In this document: positions 31,721 to 45,379 of the stretch, piece after piece
Layout: each line of letters starts with the position of its first letter
How positions within the stretch are numbered: the stretch's first letter is position 1
NCBI RefSeq assembly: GCF_037038585.1
Contig: NW_027288573.1
Span: 1 to 64,000 of the forward strand
Source of the DNA: Patagioenas fasciata
Taxonomy: Eukaryota; Chordata; Aves; Columbiformes; Columbidae
Length of the DNA stretch: 64,000 nt
Reading direction: 5' to 3'
Position numbers and translations under genes: made by a program
The notes under the pieces: model-generated
Database searches by the model: none
What the model saw: only the letters and a program-made list of their open reading frames with translations
What the model was told of the DNA's origin: nothing

Positions 31721-34000
31721 ATGCAGAGGGACAACTTGGCACGAAAAAGCCATGGAAGAGGCGAGCAGAGCGCCGTCAGCAGGAGGCTTTTAAGTGCACC
31801 ATCAGAATTGGAGCGAAATTCCACTTGACGTTGCTGCTGTCGGTCTTGGCTTTCACTGGTTTCCCCACGGCTCCCTAATGTTCGGGAGTTCAGAGTGGGC
31901 ATTTTTTTTCCCCAAGGAGAGGCTATGCTTAAAAATGAGTTTGTTTCCTCAAAGAAGTGCAAGTCCGTTTGTGTAACCCGAGCCTAGTCAGGTTGTGTTT
32001 TACGGGCGGTAGCTGAACCTCTTTGTGGTCAGCAGCGTGGCCGTCCAAAGCAAGGGCGGGCAGGCGGGCGAGCGGCCCAGGTAAGGGCGGGGGAGGCGGG
32101 CCCGTCCGCGGGCAGGCTGTGCTTCCGGGCAGCGTCCGAGCGGGTGCCTTTGTTTTTGCAGGTGCCGCAGACGAGCTCGGAGGAGCGAAGCCGCACGCCG
32201 ACCAGCAGCAGCCGAGAAGGTGAGGCGGCGGTGGGAGTTGAAAAGCCCAGTGTCGCGTGGTGACTCGGTTCAGCGTTTCTTTCTTATTTTGCAGGCCCCT
32301 TTTGGGCCCTTTGGGCTTGGAGGAGCGTTTTCGGTGAGCTGGGGTAGGGGCTCAGAAGAGCATGGGGCTGGGGACTCACTCCAAGCGCTACGGTTCTTTT
32401 GTTTCTCGCTGTCTTAGGCGTCACGAGCGATGCGGGTTTCTGACTGCGCCCGAGGCAGCACACGCTGAGCGGAACGCCGTGGAACTTAGCAGGAGGTGGG
32501 TGCTGCGGAAGGGGTCGGCGTTCACCCCGCGATACTGTGTGCTGGCACGGCTCGGTGAGCGTGTGTTTTCTCGTGTTACTGTAGATGTTGAAGAGGAACC
32601 CGGCGATGCGGGGAGATCCCTGTTAGCGCACGTGGCGTTTTCTCTGTTGAAGATGGATTCGGTCCCTTGGCCCTCTTAAAGATAAGTGGAGGCACGGGGG
32701 CTGGGAAGAGGCTGGGAATCGCAGGGAGGGGGGTAAAGTTCTGATAAGGGAAAGGGCCGTCCAGGAAAAGTCCCCTTTGGGTGGGTAAAGGGCCCAGGGA
32801 ATTTACAGTGCGATACCAGCATGTGCCGGGCAGGGCAGCTCCAGCCTCTGTGTGTGGTGTTGTGTAGTTTGGGAAGCCTGCCTTGCGCCTCTCAGACGAT
32901 CCTGGGGTCTCGTTGTGCTCGAGGGGCCCAAGAGGCATCTCGGGTGCCATCCTGGGATCTGGAATGCTGGTCCTAATTGGCATAGTGCCAATCGGGTGCT
33001 GGATTCTTGTATCAGCAGCAGAAAGCGTGGATGGTTCTTGCATTTTGGGTGTTTCTGGTCAGTTGTGATTTATGGTGTCATTCTGGGCTGCATCAGCAGC
33101 TCTGCTCTCTACCCGTCCAGTGTAAGGGACTGGCACTTCAAGATGTTGGGAAGAAGTTCTTAGGTCGTGCCGCCGTCTCTGTGTGTTTGCGCCAGTGCTG
33201 CTGTCTTGTAAGGGGCCGTGACGTTTGGCTCCTTTTTTTTCTGGGATTGTGATAGAGGCTCCTCGCCTTACTAATTGGGTGTAATAATTGGGTGCTGGTT
33301 TTCTTGTATCAGCAGACGAAAGCGTGGACGGTTCTTGTGCCTTGGAAGTCGCTGGTCAGTTGTGTTTTCTGGTATCGCTGAGGGCTGCGTCGGCAGCTCT
33401 GCTCTCTACCTATCCAGTCTCAGGGACTGGCACTTCAAGATGCTGGGAAGAAGTTATTAGTTCTTGCAGCAGCTTCTTGTGTTTGCGCTGTCTCTGTGTG
33501 TTTGCGCCAGTGCCGCCGTCTCACAAGGGGCCAAGACGATTGGCTCAGTTTTATTGTGGGGTTGTAGTAGAGACTCCTTGCCTCACCACTGCCTCCCTGT
33601 AGGTTTTTGGACGGTGCCGTGTCTGCTTTTGGCGTCTTTGTTGTGGAGCGTTTTTTGGTGGCGTTTCCGTCGTGTTGTCTATTGCGTTCTGTGGAGCGTC
33701 TGTCTGCACGTGCGCACAGTTGGCTGAGAGCTGCTCTGCCCGGAGGTTTGGAGTCTGGGGTGGATGCACTGAGCTGTAGGAGTCCACGGTTAATCTGTGG
33801 ACGTGTTAAATTGTGTAGGCAAAGGCTGTGCATTCATCTGGGAAGGAGTAGCCGTGGGCAGTGGGGGGGACAGTCCCTTCCCCAGTGTTTTAGGGACGCA
33901 ATTGGAGCTTCTGATGGGATTCCTGAATAGAAAGCAGACCTGTGGAATGGTCAAGCTGTAGATGAGCTCCTGGGTGACTTGTTGAATAACGTGATTTCAG
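31721..34000 (+). repeat. Array unit 6
   Basis: 2280 bp; block d ends at 32679. It shares the unit 5 markers. In addition block a reads cagcagcgtggccgtcc, shared only with unit 7. Confidence 0.97.
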
Positions 34001-36270
34001 ATGCAGAGGGACAACTTGGCACGAAAAAGCCATGGAAGAGGCGAGCAGAGCGCCGTCAGCAGGAGGCTTTTAAGTGCACCATCAGAATTGGAGCGAAATT
34101 CCACTTGACGTTGCTGCTGTCGGTCTTGGCTTTCACTGGTTTCCCCACGGCTCCCTAATGTTCGGGAGTTCAGAGTGGGCATTTTTTTTCCCCAAGGAGA
34201 GGCTATGCTTAAAAATGAGTTTGTTTCCTCAAAGAAGTGCAAGTCCGTTTGTGTAACCCGAGCCTAGTCAGGTTGTGTTTTACGGGCGGTAGCTGAACCT
34301 CTTTGTGGTCAGCAGCGTGGCCGTCCAAAGCAAGGGCGGGCAGGCGGGCGAGCGGCCCAGGTAAGGGCGGGGGAGGCGGGCCCGTCCGCGGGCAGGCTGT
34401 GCTTCCGGGCAGCGTCCGAGCGGGTGCCTTTGTTTTTGCAGGTGCCGCAGACGAGCTCGGAGGAGCGAAGCCGCACGCCGACCAGCAGCAGCCGAGAAGG
34501 TGAGGCGGCGGTGGGAGTTGAGGAGCCCAGTGTCGCGTGGTGACTCGGTTCAGCGTTTCTTTCTTATTTTGCAGGCCCCTTTTGGGCCCTTTGGGCTTGG
34601 AGGAGCGTTTTCGGTGAGCTGGGGTAGGGGCTCAGAAGAGCATGGGGCTGGGGACTCACTCCAAGCGCTACGGTTCTTTTGTTTCTCCCTGTCTTAGGCG
34701 TCACGAGCGATGCGGGTTTCTGACTGCGCCCGAGGCAGCACACGCTGAGCGGAACGCCGTGGAACTTAGCAGGAGGTGGGTGCTGCGGAAGGGGTCGGCG
34801 TTCACCCCGCGATACTGTGTGCTGGCACGGCTCGGTGAGCGTGTGTTTTCTTGTGTTACTGTAGATGTTGAAGAGGAACCCGGCGATGTGGGGAGATCCC
34901 TGTTAGCGCACGTGGCGTTTTCTCTGTTGAAGATGGATTCGGTCCCTTGGCCCTCTTAAAGATAAGTGGAGGCACGGGGGCTGGGAAGAGGCTGGGAATC
35001 GCAGGGAGGGGGGTAAAGTTCTGATAAGGGAAAGGGCCGTCCAGGAAAAGTCCCCTTTGGGTGGGTAAAGGGCCCAGGGAATTTACAGTGCGATACCAGC
35101 ATGTGCCGGGCAGGGCAGCTCCAGCCTCTGTGTGTGGTGTTGTGTAGTTTGGGAAGCCTGCCTTGCGCCTCTCAGACGATCCTGGGGTCTCGTTGTGCTC
35201 GAGGGGCCCAAGAGGCATCTCGGGTGCCATCCTGGGATCTGGAATGCTGGTCCTAATTGGCATAGTGCCAATCGGGTGCTGGATTCTTGTATCAGCCGCA
35301 GAAAGCGTGGATGGTTCTTGCATTTTGGGTGTTTCTGGTCAGTTGTGATTTATGGTGTCATTCTGGTCTGCATCAGCAGCTCTGCTCTCTACCCGTCCAG
35401 TGTAAGGGACTGGCACTTCAAGATGTTGGGAAGAAGTTCTTAGGTCGTGCCGCCGTCTCTGTGTGTTTGCGCCAGTGCTGCTGTCTTGTAAGGGGCCGTG
35501 ACGTTTGGCTCCTTTTTTTTCTGGGATTGTGATAGAGGCTCCTCGCCTTACTAATTGGGTGTAATAATTGGGTGCTGGTTTTCTTCTATGAGCAGACGAA
35601 AGCGTGGACGGTTCTTGTGCCTTGGAAGTCGCTGGTCAGTTGTATCGCTGAGGGCTGCGTCGGCAGCTCTTCTCTCTACCTCTCCAGTCTCAGGGACTGG
35701 CACTTCAAGATGCTGGGAAGAAGTTATTAGTTCTTGCAGCAGCTTCTTGTGTTTGCGCTGTCTCTGTGTGTTTGCGCCAGTGCCGCCGTCTCACAAGGGG
35801 CCAAGACGATTGGCTCAGTTTTATTGTGGGGTTGTAGTAGAGACTCCTTGCCTCACCACTGCCTCCCTGTAGGTTTTTGGACGGTGCCGTGTCTGCTTTT
35901 GGCGTCTTTGTTGTGGAGCGTTTTTTGGTGGCGTTTCCGTCGTGTTGTCTATTGCGTTCTGTGGAGCGTCTGTCTGCACGTGCGCACAGTTGGCTGAGAG
36001 CTGCTCTGCCCGGAGGTTTGGAGTCTGGGGTGGATGCACTGAGCTGTAGGAGTCCACGGTTAATCTGTGGACGTGTTAAATTGTGTAGGCAAAGGCTGTG
36101 CAGTCATCTGGGAAGGAGTAGCCGTGGGCAGTGGGGGGGACAGTCCCTTCCCCAGTGTTTTAGGGACGCAATTAGAGCTTCTGATGGGATTCCTGAATAG
36201 AAAGCAGACCTGTGGAATGGTCAAGCTGTAGATGAGCTCCTGGGTGACTTGTTGAATAACGTGATTTCAG
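34001..36270 (+). repeat. Array unit 7, 10-bp deletion
   Basis: 2270 bp; block d ends at 34959. It lacks 10 bp after gtcagttgt (about 35643). It carries ttcttctatgagc, tctctacctctcc and ctggtctgc, the haplotype seen again only in unit 9. Confidence 0.97.
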
Positions 36271-38550
36271 ATGCAGAGGGACAACTTGGCACGAAAAAGC
36301 CATGGAAGAGGCAAGCAGAGCGCCGTCAGCAGGAGGCTTTTAAGTGCACCATCAGAATTGGAGCGAAATTCCACTTGACGTTGCTGCTGTCGGTCTTGGC
36401 TTTCACTGGTTTCCCCACGGCTCCCTAATGTTCGGGAGTTCAGAGTGGGCATTTTTTTTCCCCAAGGAGAGGCTATGCTTAAAAATGAGTTTGTTTCCTC
36501 AAAGAAGTGCAAGTCCGTTTGTGTAACCCGAGCCTAGTCAGGTTGTGTTTTACGGGCGGTAGCTGAACCTCTTTGTGGTCAACAGCGTGGCAGTCCAAAG
36601 CAAGGGCGGGCAGGCGGGCGAGCGGCCCAGGTAAGGGAGGGGGAGGCGGGCCCGTCCGCGGGCAGGCTGTGCTTCCGGGCAGCGTCCGAGCGGGTGCCTT
36701 TGTTTTTGCAGGTGCCGCAGACGAGCTCGGAGGAGCGAAGCCGCACGCCGACCAGCAGCAGCCGAGAAGGTGAGGCGGCGGTGGGAGTTGAAAAGCCCAG
36801 TGTCGCGTGGTGACTCGGTTCAGCGTTTCTTTCTTATTTTGCAGGCCCCTTTTGGGCCCTTTGGGCTTGGAGGAGCGTTTTCAGTGAGCTGGGGTAGGGG
36901 CTCAGAAGAGCATGGGGCTGGGGACTCACTCCAAGCGCTACGGTTCTTTTGTTTCTCGCTGTCTTAGGCGTCACGAGCGATGCGGGTTTCTGACTGCGCC
37001 CGAGGCAGCACACGCTGAGCGGAACGCCGTGGAACTTAGCAGGAGGTGGGTGCTGCGGAAGGGGTCGGCGTTCACCCCGCGATACTGTGTGCTGGCACGG
37101 CTCGGTGAGCGTGTGTTTTCTCGTGTTACTGTAGATGTTGAAGAGGAACCCGGCGATGCGGGGAGATCCCTGTTAGCGCACGTGGCGTTTTCTCTGTTGA
37201 AGATGGATTCGGTCCCTTGGCCCTCTTAAAGATAAGTGGAGGCACGGGGGCTGGGAAGAGGCTGGGAATCGCAGGGAGGGGGGTAAAGTTCTGATAAGGG
37301 AAAGGGCCGTCCAGGAAAAGTCCCCTTTGGGTGGGTAAAGGGCCCAGGGAATTTACAGTGCGATACCAGCATGTGCCGGGCAGGGCAGCTCCAGCCTCTG
37401 TGTGTGGTGTTGTGTAGCTTGGGAAGCCTGCCTTGCGCCTCTCAGACGATCCTGGGGTCTCGTTGTGCTCGAGGGGCCCAAGAGGCATCTCGGGTGCCAT
37501 CCTGGGATCTGGAATGCTGGTCCTAATTGGCATAGTGCCAATCGGGTGCTGGATTCTTGTATCAGCAGCAGAAAGCGTGGATGGTTCTTGCATTTTGGGT
37601 GTTTCTGGTCAGTTGTGATTTATGGTGTCATTCTGGGCTGCATCAGCAGCTCTGCTCTCTACCCGTCCAGTGTAAGGGACTGGCACTTCAAGATGTTGGG
37701 AAGAAGTTCTTAGGTCGTGCCGCCGTCTCTGTGTGTTTGCGCCAGTGCTGCTGTCTTGTAAGGGGCCGTGACGTTTGGCTCCTTTTTTTTCTGGGATTGT
37801 GATAGAGGCTCCTCGCCTTACTAATTGGGTGTAATAATTGGGTGCTGGTTTTCTTGTATCAGCAGACGAAAGCGTGGACGGTTCTTGTGCCTTGGAAGTC
37901 GCTGGTCAGTTGTGTTTTCTGGTATCGCTGAGGGCTGCGTCGGCAGCTCTGCTCTCTACCTATCCAGTCTCAGGGACTGGCACTTCAAGATGCTGGGAAG
38001 AAGTTATTAGTTCTTGCAGCAGCTTCTTGTGTTTGCGCTGTCTCTGTGTGTTTGCGCCAGTGCCGCCGTCTCACAAGGGGCCAAGACGATTGGCTCAGTT
38101 TTATTGTGGGGTTGTAGTAGAGACTCCTTGCCTCACCACTGCCTCCCTGTAGGTTTTTGGACGGTGCCGTGTCTGCTTTTGGCGTCTTTGTTGTGGAGCG
38201 TTTTTTGGTGGCGTTTCCGTCGTGTTGTCTATTGCGTTCTGTGGAGCGTCTGTCTGCACGTGCGCACAGTTGGCTGAGAGCTGCTCTGCCCGGAGGTTTG
38301 GAGTCTGGGGTGGATGCACTGAGCTGTAGGAGTCCACGGTTAATCTGTGGACGTGTTAAATTGTGTAGGCAAAGGCTGTGCAGTCATCTGGGAAGGAGTA
38401 GCCGTGGGCAGTGGGGGGGACAGTCCCTTCCCCAGTGTTTTAGGGACGCAATTAGAGCTTCTGATGGGATTCCTGAATAGAAAGCAGACCTGTGGAATGG
38501 TCAAGCTGTAGATGAGCTCCTGGGTGACTTGTTGAATAACGTGATTTCAG
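36271..38550 (+). repeat. Array unit 8
   Basis: 2280 bp; block d ends at 37229. Private change: the last base of block c is A (ttttca, then gtgagc). The donor GT is intact. Confidence 0.97.
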
Positions 38551-40820
38551 ATGCAGAGGGACAACTTGGCACGAAAAAGCCATGGAAGAGGCGAGCAGAG
38601 CGCCGTCAGCAGGAGGCTTTTAAGTGCACCATCAGAATTGGAGCGAAATTCCACTTGACGTTGCTGCTGTCGGTCTTGGCTTTCACTGGTTTCCCCACGG
38701 CTCCCTAATGTTCGGGAGTTCAGAGTGGGCATTTTTTTTCCCCAAGGAGAGGCTATGCTTAAAAATGAGTTTGTTTCCTCAAAGAAGTGCAAGTCCGTTT
38801 GTGTAACCCGAGCCTAGTCAGGTTGTGTTTTACGGGCGGTAGCTGAACCTCTTTGTGGTCAACAGCGTGGCAGTCCAAAGCAAGGGCGGGCAGGCGGGCG
38901 AGCGGCCCAGGTAAGGGAGGGGGAGGCGGGCCCGTCCGCGGGCAGGCTGTGCTTCCGGGCAGCGTCCGAGCGGGTGCCTTTGTTTTTGCAGGTGCCGCAG
39001 ACGAGCTCGGAGGAGCGAAGCCGCACGCCGACCAGCAGCAGCCGAGAAGGTGAGGCGGCGGTGGGAGTTGAAAAGCCCAGTGTCGCGTGGTGACTCGGTT
39101 CAGCGTTTCTTTCTTATTTTGCAGGCCCCTTTTGGGCCCTTTGGGCTTGGAGGAGCGTTTTCGGTGAGCTGGGGTAGGGGCTCAGAAGAGCATGGGGCTG
39201 GGGACTCACTCCAAGCGCTACGGTTCTTTTGTTTCTCGCTGTCTTAGGCGTCACGAGCGATGCGGGTTTCTGACTGCGCCCGAGGCAGCACACGCTGAGC
39301 GGAACGCCGTGGAACTTAGCAGGAGGTGGGTGCTGCGGAAGGGGTCGGCGTTCACCCCGCGATACTGTGTGCTGGCACGGCTCGGTGAGCGTGTGTTTTC
39401 TCGTGTTACTGTAGATGTTGAAGAGGAACCCGGCGATGCGGGGAGATCCCTGTTAGCGCACGTGGCGTTTTCTCTGTTGAAGATGGATTCGGTCCCTTGG
39501 CCCTCTTAAAGATAAGTGGAGGCACGGGGGCTGGGAAGAGGCTGGGAATCGCAGGGAGGGGGGTAAAGTTCTGATAAGGGAAAGGGCCGTCCAGGAAAAG
39601 TCCCCTTTGGGTGGGTAAAGGGCCCAGGGAATTTACAGTGCGATACCAGCATGTGCCGGGCAGGGCAGCTCCAGCCTCTGTGTGTGGTGTTGTGTAGTTT
39701 GGGAAGCCTGCCTTGCGCCTCTCAGACGATCCTGGGGTCTCGTTGTGCTCGAGGGGCCCAAGAGGCATCTCGGGTGCCATCCTGGGATCTGGAATGCTGG
39801 TCCTAATTGGCATAGTGCCAATCGGGTGCTGGATTCTTGTATCAGCAGCAGAAAGCGTGGATGGTTCTTGCATTTTGGGTGTTTCTGGTCAGTTGTGATT
39901 TATGGTGTCATTCTGGTCTGCATCAGCAGCTCTGCTCTCTACCCGTCCAGTGTAAGGGACTGGCACTTCAAGATGTTGGGAAGAAGTTCTTAGGTCGTGC
40001 CGCCGTCTCTGTGTGTTTGCGCCAGTGCTGCTGTCTTGTAAGGGGCCGTGACGTTTGGCTCCTTTTTTTTCTGGGATTGTGATAGAGGCTCCTCGCCTTA
40101 CTAATTGGGTGTAATAATTGGGTGCTGGTTTTCTTCTATGAGCAGACGAAAGCGTGGACGGTTCTTGTGCCTTGGAAGTCGCTGGTCAGTTGTATCGCTG
40201 AGGGCTGCGTCGGCAGCTCTTCTCTCTACCTCTCCAGTCTCAGGGACTGGCACTTCAAGATGCTGGGAAGAAGTTATTAGTTCTTGCAGCAGCTTCTTGT
40301 GTTTGCGCTGTCTCTGTGTGTTTGCGCCAGTGCCGCCGTCTCACAAGGGGCCAAGACGATTGGCTCAGTTTTATTGTGGGGTTGTAGTAGAGACTCCTTG
40401 CCTCACCACTGCCTCCCTGTAGGTTTTTGGACGGTGCCGTGTCTGCTTTTGGCGTCTTTGTTGTGGAGCGTTTTTTGGTGGCGTTTCCGTCGTGTTGTCT
40501 ATTGCGTTCTGTGGAGCGTCTGTCTGCACGTGCGCACAGTTGGCTGAGAGCTGCTCTGCCCGGAGGTTTGGAGTCTGGGGTGGATGCACTGAGCTGTAGG
40601 AGTCCACGGTTAATCTGTGGACGTGTTAAATTGTGTAGGCAAAGGCTGTGCAGTCATCTGGGAAGGAGTAGCCGTGGGCAGTGGGGGGGACAGTCCCTTC
40701 CCCAGTGTTTTAGGGACGCAATTAGAGCTTCTGATGGGATTCCTGAATAGAAAGCAGACCTGTGGAATGGTCAAGCTGTAGATGAGCTCCTGGGTGACTT
40801 GTTGAATAACGTGATTTCAG
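38551..40820 (+). repeat. Array unit 9, same 10-bp deletion as unit 7
   Basis: 2270 bp; block d ends at 39509. It carries the same deletion and flanking variants as unit 7, 4550 bp away. Confidence 0.97.
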
Positions 40821-43100
40821 ATGCAGAGGGACAACTTGGCACGAAAAAGCCATGGAAGAGGCGAGCAGAGCGCCGTCAGCAGGAGGCTTTTAAGTGCACC
40901 ATCAGAATTGGAGCGAAATTCCACTTGACGTTGCTGCTGTCGGTCTTGGCTTTCACTGGTTTCCCCACGGCTCCCTAATGTTCGGGAGTTCAGAGTGGGC
41001 ATTTTTTTTCCCCAAGGAGAGGCTATGCTTAAAAATGAGTTTGTTTCCTCAAAGAAGTGCAAGTCCGTTTGTGTAACCCGAGCCTAGTCAGGTTGTGTTT
41101 TACGGGCGGTAGCTGAACCTCTTTGTGGTCAACAGCGTGGCAGTCCAAAGCAAGGGCGGGCAGGCGGGCGAGCGGCCCAGGTAAGGGCGGGGGAGGCGGG
41201 CCCGTCCGCGGGCAGGCTGTGCTTCCGGGCAGCGTCCGAGCGGGTGCCTTTGTTTTTGCAGGTGCCGCAGACGAGCTCGGAGGAGCGAAGCCGCACGCCG
41301 ACCAGCAGCAGCCGAGAAGGTGAGGCGGCGGTGGGAGTTGAGGAGCCCAGTGTCGCGTGGTGACTCGGTTCAGCGTTTCTTTCTTATTTTGCAGGCCCCT
41401 TTTGGGCCCTTTGGGCTTGGAGGAGCGTTTTCGGTGAGCTGGGGTAGGGGCTCAGAAGAGCGTGGGGCTGGGGACTCACTCCAAGCGCTACGGTTCTTTT
41501 GTTTCTCGCTGTCGTAGGCGTCACGAGCGATGCGGGTTTCTGACTGCGCCCGAGGCACCACACGCTGAGCGGAACGCCGTGGATCTTAGCAGGAGGTGGG
41601 TGCTGCGGAAGGGGTCGGCGTTCACCCCGCGATACTGTGTGCTGGCACGGCTCGGTGAGCGTGTGTTTTCTCGTGTTACTGTAGATGTTGAAGAGGAACC
41701 CGGCGATGCGGGGAGATCCCTGTTAGCGCACGTGGCGTTTTCTCTGTTGAAGATGGATTCGGTCCCTTGGCCCTCTTAAAGATAAGTGGAGGCACGGGGG
41801 CTGGGAAGAGGCTGGGAATCGCAGGGAGGGGGGTAAAGTTCTGATAAGGGAAAGGGCCGTCCAGGAAAAGTCCCCTTTGGGTGGGTAAAGGGCCCAGGGA
41901 ATTTACAGTGCGATACCAGCATGTGCCGGGCAGGGCAGCTCCAGCCTCTGTGTGTGGTGTTGTGTAGCTCGGGAAGCCTGCCTTGCGCCTGTCAGACGAT
42001 CCTGGGGTCTCGTTGTGCTCGAGGGGCCCAAGAGGCATCTCGGGTGCCATCCTGGGATCTGGAATGCTGGTCCTAATTGGCATAGTGCCAATCGGGTGCT
42101 GGATTCTTGTATCAGCAGCAGAAAGCGTGGATGGTTCTTGCATTTTGGGTGTTTCTGGTCAGTTGTGATTTATGGTGTCATTCTGGGCTGCATCAGCAGC
42201 TCTGCTCTCTACCCGTCCAGTGTAAGGGACTGGCACTTCAAGATGTTGGGAAGAAGTTCTTAGGTCGTGCCGCCGTCTCTGTGTGTTTGCGCCAGTGCTG
42301 CTGTCTTGTAAGGGGCCGTGACGTTTGGCTCCTTTTTTTTCTGGGATTGTGATAGAGGCTCCTCGCCTTACTAATTGGGTGTAATAATTGGGTGCTGGTT
42401 TTGTTCTATCAGCAGACGAAAGCGTGGACGGTTCTTGTGCCTTGGAAGTCGCTGGTCAGTTGTGTGTTCTGGTATCGCTGAGGGCTGCGTCGGCAGCTCT
42501 GCTCTCTACCTATCCAGTCTCAGGGACTGGCACTTCAAGATGCTGGGAAGAAGTTATTAGTTCTTGCAGCAGCTTCTTGTGTTTGCGCTGTCTCTGTGTG
42601 TTTGCGCCAGTGCCGCCGTCTCACAAGGGGCCAAGACGATTGGCTCAGTTTTATTGTGGGGTTGTAGTAGAGACTCCTTGCCTCACCACTGCCTCCCTGT
42701 AGGTTTTTGGACGGTGCCGTGTCTGCTTTTGGCGTCTTTGTTGTGGAGCGTTTTTTGGTGGCGTTTCCGTCGTGTTGTCTATTGCGTTCTGTGGAGCGTC
42801 TGTCTGCACGTGCGCACAGTTGGCTGAGAGCTGCTCTGCCCGGAGGTTTGGAGTCTGGGGTGGATGCACTGAGCTGTAGGAGTCCACGGTTGATCTGTGG
42901 ACGTGTTAAATTGTGTAGGCAAAGGCTGTGCAGTCATCTGGGAAGGAGTAGCCGTGGGCAGTGGGGGGGACAGTCCCTTCCCCAGTGTTTTAGGGACGCA
43001 ATTAGAGCTTCTGATGGGATTCCTGAATAGAAAGCAGACCTGTGGAATGGTCAAGCTGTAGATGAGCTCCTGGGTGACTTGTTGAATAACGTGTTTTCAG
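40821..43100 (+). repeat. Array unit 10, first right-type unit
   Basis: 2280 bp; block d ends at 41779. From here cgcctgtcag replaces cgcctctcag. Private changes: acceptor ctgtcgtag before block d, tggatctt within it, and gttctatc near 42402. Confidence 0.97.
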
Positions 43101-45379
43101 ATGCAGAGGGACAACTTGGCACGAAAAAGCCATGGAAGAGGCGAGCAGAGCGCCGTCAGCAGGAGGCTTTTAAGTGCACCATCAGAATTTGAGCGAAATT
43201 CCACTTGACGTTGCTGCTGTCGGTCTTGGCTTTCACTGGTTTCCCCACGGCTCCCTAATGTTCGGGAGTTCAGAGTGGGCATTTTTTTCCCCAAGGAGAG
43301 GCTATGCTTAAAAATGAGTTTGTTTCCTCAAAGAAGTGCAAGTCCGTTTGTGTAACCCGAGCCTAGTCAGGTTGTGTTTTACGGGCGGTAGCTGAACCTC
43401 TTTGTGGTCAACAGCGTGGCAGTCCAAAGCAAGGGCGGGCAGGCGGGCGAGCGGCCCAGGTAAGGGAGGGGGAGGCGGGCCCGTCCGCGGGCAGGCTGTG
43501 CTTCCGGGCAGCGTCCGAGCGGGTGCCTTTGTTTTTGCAGGTGCCGCAGACGAGCTCGGAGGAGCGAAGCCGCACGCCGACCAGCAGCAGCCGAGAAGGT
43601 GAGGCGGCGGTGGGAGTTGAGGAGCCCAGTGTCGCGTGGTGACTCGGTTCAACGTTTCTTTCTTATTTTGCAGGCCCCTTTTGGGCCCTTTGGGCTTGGA
43701 GGAGCGTTTTCGGTGAGCTGGGGTAGGGGCTCAGAAGAGCATGGGGCTGGGGACTCACTCCAAGCGCTACGGTTCTTTTGTTTCTCGCTGTCTTAGGCGT
43801 CACGAGCGATGCGGGTTTCTGACTGCGCCCGAGGCAGCACACGCTGAGCGGAACGCCGTGGAACTTAGCAGGAGGTGGGTGCTGCGGAAGGGGTCGGCGT
43901 TCACCCCGCGATACTGTGTGCTGGCACGGCTCGGTGAGCGTGTGTTTTCTCGTGTTACTGTAGATGTTGAAGAGGAACCCGGCGATGCGGGGAGATCCCT
44001 GTTAGCGCACGTGGCGTTTTCTCTGTTGAAGATGGATTCGGTCCCTTGGCCCTCTTAAAGATAAGTGGAGGCACGGGGGCTGGGAAGAGGCTGGGAATCG
44101 CAGGGAGGGGGGTAAAGTTCTGATAAGGGAAAGGGCCGTCCAGGAAAAGTCCCCTTTGGGTGGGTAAAGGGCCCAGGGAATTTACAGTGCGATACCAGCA
44201 TGTGCCGGGCAGGGCAGCTCCAGCCTCTGTGTGTGGTGTTGTGTAGCTCGGGAAGCCTGCCTTGCGCCTGTCAGACGATCCTGGGGTCTCGTTGTGCTCG
44301 AGGGGCCCAAGAGGCATCTCGGGTGCCATCCTGGGATCTGGAATGCTGGTCCTAATTGGCATAGTGCCAATCGGGTGCTGGATTCTTGTATCAGCAGCAG
44401 AAAGCGTGGATGGTTCTTGCATTTTGGGTGTTTCTGGTCAGTTGTGATTTATGGTGTCATTCTGGCCTGCATCAGCAGCTCTGCTCTCTACCCGTCCAGT
44501 GTAAGGGACTGGCACTTCAAGATGTTGGGAAGAAGTTCTTAGGTCGTGCCGCCGTCTCTGTGTGTTTGCGCCAGTGCTGCTGTCTTGTAAGGGGCCGTGA
44601 CGTTTGGCTCCTTTTTTTTCTGGGATTGTGATAGAGGCTCCTCGCCTTACTAATTGGGTGTAATAATTGGGTGCTGGTTTTCTTGTATCAGCAGACGAAA
44701 GCGTGGACGGTTCTTGTGCCTTGGAAGTCGCTGGTCAGTTGTGTTTTCTGGTATCGCTGAGGGCTGCGTCGGCAGCTCTGCTCTCTACCTATCCAGTCTC
44801 AGGGACTGGCACTTCAAGATGCTGGGAAGAAGTTATTAGTTCTTGCAGCAGCTTCTTGTGTTTGCGCTGTCTCTGTGTGTTTGCGCCAGTGCCGCCGTCT
44901 CACAAGGGGCCAAGACGATTGGCTCAGTTTTATTGTGGGGTTGTAGTAGAGACTCCTTGCCTCACCACTGCCTCCCTGTAGGTTTTTGGACGGTGCCGTG
45001 TCTGCTTTTGGCGTCTTTGTTGTGGAGCGTTTTTTGGTGGCGTTTCCGTCGTGTTGTCTATTGCGTTCTGTGGAGCGTCTGTCTGCACGTGCGCACAGTT
45101 GGCTGAGAGCTGCTCTGCCCGGAGGTTTGGAGTCTGGGGTGGATGCACTGAGCTGTAGGAGTCCACGGTTAATCTGTGGACGTGTTAAATTGTGTAGGCA
45201 AAGGCTGTGCAGTCATCTGGGAAGGAGTAGCCGTGGGCAGTGGGGGGGACAGTCCCTTCCCCAGTGTTTTAGGGACGCAATTGGAGCTTCTGATGGGATT
45301 CCTGAATAGAAAGCAGACCTGTGGAATGGTCAAGCTGTAGATGAGCTCCTGGGTGACTTGTTGAATAACGTGATTTCAG
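43101..45379 (+). repeat. Array unit 11
   Basis: 2279 bp: one T missing from the T-run near 43281. Block d ends at 44058. Private change: gttcaacgtttc in the b-c intron. Confidence 0.97.
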
